In this document: positions 60,285-64,000 of the stretch, one piece after another | Layout: each line of letters begins with the position of its first letter | Numbering within the stretch: the stretch's first letter is position 1 | DNA from: Amaranthus tricolor | Lineage: Eukaryota; Streptophyta; Magnoliopsida; Caryophyllales; Amaranthaceae | DNA length: 64,000 nucleotides | Assembly: GCF_026212465.1 (NCBI RefSeq) | Contig: NC_080050.1 | Span: forward strand, 30,861,070-30,925,069 | Direction of reading: 5' to 3' | Program-made: the position numbers and the translations under genes | Notes under the pieces: model-generated | Seen by the model: only the letters and a program-made list of their open reading frames with translations | Databases searched by the model: none | Told to the model about the DNA's origin: nothing

Positions 60285-60955
60285 TTATTTATATGAAGCA
60301 CGTGTAAATTGAAAATCAATTCTTAATGCTATCTCATCAGCCCAAGCATGTAAATCATCTACAGAATCAAATTCCCTATCGATAACAAATCTATCAGAGT
60401 ATTCTACATTATCCCCTAAGTTTTCAAAGTCCTGCAAATATAAAATTATTCTTAATAATTAAAAGATTAAAGTATTTAATATATTAACAATATCAATTAG
60501 TATAATAATTCAAATTTCAATATATTAACAATATCAATACAAAAATATAAAATAAAAAATTATACTAAATAAAATACATATATAAAATAAAATAAATTAA
60601 AATAACATAAATAAATAATTTAAGTAAACACAAAAATATACTCCTATATAAATATATAATAAAATAAAATAATTTACTAAATAATAATAACTTAAAAAAT
60701 AATTATAATAAATAAAAAAAATTAACTTTTCAAAAAAAAATTAAAAAAAATTTTCCAGCACCCACCTAGGTCGAGTCGCACTTTTTGTGCGACTCCGCCT
60801 AGGTCCAATCGCACTTTTTGTGCGACACTCCCTAGGTCTGGTCGCACTTTTTGGGCGACTGGAGAGGGTTTTGGAAATTTATTTATTTTTTTTGAAAAAT
60901 TTCGAATCGATTAATTACTTACCGAATCGTTATTACGCGCGTTTTGGTTCGCCAT
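60285..60955 (-). pseudogene. MULE/FAR1-like protein, N-terminal two-exon fragment
   Basis: On the minus strand exon 1 (60955-60923) encodes MANQNARNNDS and ends at a consensus donor GTAAGT. Exon 2 (60431-60285) starts after TTTGCAG in the same phase and encodes 48 residues with EFDSVDDLHAWADEIALRID before a TAA. This Asp/Glu-rich block followed by a helix with WA resembles the start of the FAR1-type DNA-binding domain of Mutator-like transposases. Here the frame stops right where the element-specific sequence begins, so only the first two exons were captured. The 491-base intron contains the 33-bp hairpin repeats. Confidence 0.6.
60765..60862. repeat. Three tandem 33-bp repeats, each containing a hairpin
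   Basis: Units start with CCTAGG at 60765, 60798 and 60831. Each contains GTCGCAC, TTTTT, GTGCGAC, a 7-bp stem with a 5-base loop. The second unit has ATCGCAC and the third GGGCGAC, each weakening the stem by one pair. They stand out by GC content in an AT-rich intron. Confidence 0.9.
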
Positions 60956-61113
60956 TGTTATTCAACGTACACTTTTAGCTTGTTTACGTTAACATAGTGT
61001 TTTTAGAGAGATGTTACAGTTTTTGAGTTCGAAAATTATGCACGGACATTCTTAAAAACTCATTATATATAAGGTGACGATAAAATAAAAAAGTGACGAT
61101 ATTTAGTATTACC

Positions 61114-62084
61114 CTTTTAAAAATATTTTGAGGGCGGCTTTGGGGGAGGCATGTATGATATTTCATTGAAGTGGCTATGGTATAATTTTCCAAGTAAATA
61201 CTGTTGCAAAATGACATACTGATGTCACGAAGGAGATATCTGAACAAAGTTCCAAGTATGTAGCCTTTTAGAAAAGTTTGCATGGCGAAAAATGTTCAAC
61301 GATTGTACACGTGCGTCAAATTTGATCTTTTTTCTATAATGTTTTTATTTGTTCTTGAAATGTTATCTTTTAAGATCAAATTATAAAAATAATTAACATC
61401 TTAAGAACAATTAACAGATTATAAGTAAATGTATTATCCATCAATAATCAAAAATTAATTTTACAATATTTTTACAACAATGGCAAGACAAGAGAATTTA
61501 CGAACGAGAAAAATGAGAAATAATCTTTTTAGTAGGTAGTGAAAAATGAGAATCGAACCTTTGTTAGTATGTCAGAGAGATAAGAGAGGAAAACCTTTGA
61601 CTATTAAGTCAATATGTTAAAGAACTAACTAAATCAAAATGTTAAACTAAGGAAGAAGTTTTCAATAAGTGTCATATATTCTATATGAGTATTAAGCATC
61701 AGTGTCTTAAAAGAGAATTAATTTTTATTATTTTTAATTTGAAGTTTGATCAACCCAAATAAATTGTCTCATACTAAGACCGTTTTGAAAAAGAATTTGT
61801 CTTTCAAGTATAGGTTTTAAAAACTGATTTGACTAGATGTTTATTCGATCATATATAATCAAACTCTATTTTGATCAAATTTCATAATGAAGTTACAATG
61901 TAAACAGAGATGATTATAATACGACTCAAAATATCTAATTCGAAATTGATTTCCGATGCCCCTCTAGTTCATCAACAACTCTATTTCCATGTAATGAGAA
62001 TATAAGGTTAGGTTAGGTTAGGTAGCATTCTAGAACAATTCAAAGGTTAGCCTACACAGAAACGATGGCCAAATGTCGTGCTCT
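61114..62084. repeat. Duplicated segment, copy B (inside Helitron-like element 2)
   Basis: 971-base direct duplicate of 55558-56930. It lacks the Stowaway MITE and shows the uninterrupted site GAGATGATTATAATACGAC. It also lacks about 44 bases present in copy A between two CAATT microhomologies, and has three instead of four GGTTA units (from 62006). Confidence 0.93.
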
Positions 62085-62435
62085 TTTTTATTTTATTTAT
62101 TAAATGACTAATATTTAATGTATTGGATATTTTGAGTTCGTTAAATTATAATAATTTTTTATTAGGATTTTTTGTTATTTATATAATTGGTTACTTAAAT
62201 GCAATGCTTAATTCTAACATGATTGAGATTGTGACTATTTTTATATAAATGAATTATAGAAGTATTTTTTATGACAAAAACTATTTTTTTAGTTTAAACT
62301 TTTATAAAATAATTTTACATATTTTTGTGTTAGATTTGATTTTGAAATGTTTTATTAATAGCTGTAATACTTCATATAAATTAATATAACTTATGTCAAA
62401 AAATTTAATAAAACCATCGCACGAGCGCTATCTAG

Positions 62436-63700
62436 TATAATAATAATATGATGTCACTAATTTTATATTAGACTTATTCGCCTAAAAATAAGTGAATTGC
62501 TAAAATGTATTTTTATTTATTGTCAATGTTATGGTCTAAAAGAATTTAATTATATATATTGAGTATTTATTGATTAATTGCTATAAAAAGAGGTATTGAT
62601 ATAATTTTCATTCCCTTAATAGGGGTAATTAATTAGCATGATAATTTTGTTAATAGATCTGGGGAAATGATTATGATTATTGTATAAGTAGTATTAAATT
62701 CATTATTTACATTAAACAATTTTATAAGTTTAATGCTAATTACACAAATAAAATGTGCTAATTAGCACTTATTTTCAACAAAATTTTCAAACTTTTTAAC
62801 TTTTTATATACACGTTATGAATTCAAGAATTTGGTTCCTGACACGGGTATTTATCTATTTATAAATTATCACAATATTTTGAACATTAAATTTTACTTTT
62901 TTGACTATTTTAATTTATACCCCAATTTTCTTTCAAATTGTCTCACTTACTTTTATGAACATATATGTCCACCACTTAAGTTTCACCCACTCAGTTTTTA
63001 AATTTTAATTTTATTCACAAAGTATAAATATTCTCATCATTTTTTTAACTTTTTACATGTTCCATCACGGCAACTATACTTAGGTTGGGCCGTACAAGCA
63101 AGAGCACAAATATTAAGAAACATTAAAACCATTTCAATTATACAAATAAAAAAAAAATACTTCATCCTATTTACTAAAAATGAAATATTATCTTTTCACT
63201 TTATTAAATTCACTTATTTAATACTTAATAACTTATTATATATAACAAAATATTAGAAGAAGTGGATATTAATAATATTTGCACTGAAATAAATCAAACA
63301 AAATCTCACTTGACTATGATTTAATTTATATATTAAAAAATAAAATATAAATTAAGAGTAATAAGTAAATAGTACCAAAAAGTAAATGTCCATTTTCAGC
63401 TAATACGAAGGAGTATAATAAAGATATTCTTATAAAAGATATAGCAAAGTACAGGGGCAGATTAAAAATCTAACAACTTTATATCTATAGACACTAAATA
63501 TAAACTCCATAATTTAATATTAAGATCTTTAATTTTTAAAGCTCTGTGAATCGAACATATTGAAAATATTCAGGATCTCTACTTGCTGACTGCTGAGTAT
63601 AAGAGACGGCTAATTATTTGTTGAAGGAGGGTGTATAAACTATAGTAATAAAATACAAGCACACAAAACCAAGGTATTCTTAAAATCCACATCATTTAAG
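62436..63700. other. AT-rich intergenic DNA upstream of the P450 gene
   Basis: No gene apart from the MITE at 63160-63413. The right end is the P450 promoter region. Confidence 0.45.
63160..63413. mobile_element. Stowaway-like MITE, 254 bp
   Basis: Ends CTTCATCCTATTTAC and, in reverse, CTCCTTCGTATTAG, with TA on both sides. It shares AATCTCACTTGACTATG and TAAATTAAGAGTAATAAGTA with the copy at 59840. Lies about 430 bases upstream of the P450 start codon. Confidence 0.75.
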
Positions 63701-63716
63701 ACCCCACACACCCATC

Positions 63717-63723
63717 TATAAAA
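63717..63723 (+). promoter_or_regulatory. TATA box of the P450 gene
   Basis: TATAAAA within CATCTATAAAAGCACACC, about 115 bases upstream of the ATG, followed by a C-rich leader. Good plant core-promoter context. Confidence 0.7.
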
Positions 63724-63838
63724 GCACACCCTGAATCCTTATGCCAAGTACAATTAAGTAATTAACATCCATCCATACATTCATTCATTCATAACACCCT
63801 CAGCTTATTATTCATTAATCATCTCATTATAGTCCATA

Positions 63839-64000
63839 ATGGAAGATCTAAACTTATTAACATATGGAATAATCTCAATTATACCTATTTTCTTCATACT
63901 TTACACCCTTTTGTCACCCAAAAACCCCCACAAAAACCTCCCCCCAAGCCCACCATTATCCCTCCCTATAATAGGACATCTTCACATGCTAAAACGCCCA
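63839..64000 (+). CDS. Cytochrome P450, N-terminal part only (runs off the window), CYP81-like
   Basis: 54 codons from the ATG at 63839 to the window end. A hydrophobic membrane anchor (about residues 10-26, GIISIIPIFFILYTLL) is followed by the Pro-rich hinge LPPSPPLSLPIIGHLHMLKR, which marks a microsomal plant P450 and orients it in the ER membrane. The hinge wording (SLPIIGHLH) is typical of the CYP81 family, whose members hydroxylate isoflavones, glucosinolates or other specialised metabolites. The haem region and oxygen-binding helix lie outside the window, so the family is likely and the function unknown. No break is visible in this part. Confidence 0.85.
   Translation, partial: MEDLNLLTYGIISIIPIFFILYTLLSPKNPHKNLPPSPPLSLPIIGHLHMLKRP

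Larger units (their letters stand above)
60117..62435 (+). mobile_element. Helitron-like element 2, 2.3 kb, carrying captured segments
   Basis: Starts at A|TCTATAACTAAAACTAAAAC with GCTGACATCATCA and CTTACGTGTC, as in the element at 22980. Ends ATCGCACGAGCGCTATCTAG followed by T, a standard Helitron 3' end of GC-rich stem and CTAG inserted between A and T. Interior blocks after 62090 (TATTGGATATTTTGA, TTGGTTACTTAAATGCAA) align with element 1. Between the family-specific ends lie a MULE gene fragment (60285-60955) and duplicated copy B (61114-62084), neither found in element 1. No Rep/helicase gene, so non-autonomous. Confidence 0.75.

Noticed and set aside
55524..61283. A conserved minus-strand protein gene in the two duplicated segments
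   Set aside because: The shared frame (about 57 codons) is conserved mainly because the DNA is a recent duplicate; no start, family or splice structure could be shown. Kept only as a remark under copy A.

Overview
The window is nuclear DNA of a flowering plant, almost certainly a eudicot. It is AT-rich, its genes carry spliceosomal introns with plant-type borders, and more than half of what can be identified is plant transposon debris: Stowaway/mariner, PIF/Harbinger, Helitron, RTE-type LINE, TRIM and gypsy gag. The style of the repeats recalls Caryophyllales (beet, spinach and quinoa relatives), but that is an impression and not shown by the sequence.

Genes, left to right. An intronless subtilisin-like protease of the SBT1.7 type lies on the minus strand (4860-7187). 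A three-exon gene for a small secreted, proline-rich peptide precursor follows (20053-21490, plus), with a TRIM retroelement in each intron. Next comes a 15-exon gene for the WD40 ribosome-biogenesis protein PWP1 (25082-31649, plus), which includes one GC-AG intron. A four-exon NRAMP metal transporter (32577-36170, plus) lies about 0.9 kb downstream. An eight-exon A3-type cyclin is on the minus strand (39888-42085). The first 54 codons of a cytochrome P450, perhaps CYP81, run off the right edge (63839-64000, plus). A possible 5' exon of an unresolved minus-strand gene ends at 17561. The exon chains of PWP1, NRAMP, cyclin and the peptide were assembled by hand and all keep frame from ATG to stop. 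These are housekeeping and cell-function genes with no operon-like link between them.

Mobile DNA. The left arm (1-20 kb) holds a long-TIR element with an 8-bp target duplication, TRIM and LTR remnants, a LINE 3' end and a Harbinger-type MITE. At 22.98-24.7 kb there is a degraded Helitron with an LTR remnant and a long-TIR element nested in it. At 37-38.7 kb there is a foldback MITE and a lone gypsy gag with one stop. At 43.3-44.5 kb there is a 1.2-kb foldback element. At 47.2-49.7 kb lies a decayed two-gene PIF/Harbinger element with a 36-bp minisatellite between its genes. At 51,980-55,485 lies a structurally complete mariner-like element whose transposase is broken and has lost its first catalytic Asp; it also carries a second, convergent reading frame. 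Two 365-bp Stowaway MITEs that match its ends lie within 3 kb.

The most informative locus is 55.5-62.5 kb. A segment of about 1 kb occurs twice in direct orientation. The left copy contains one of the MITEs; the right copy has the empty site. The right copy sits inside a Helitron-like element (60,117-62,435) together with a two-exon MULE/FAR1-like gene fragment, which suggests Helitron gene capture from nearby DNA. No rRNA, convincing tRNA or CRISPR array was seen.
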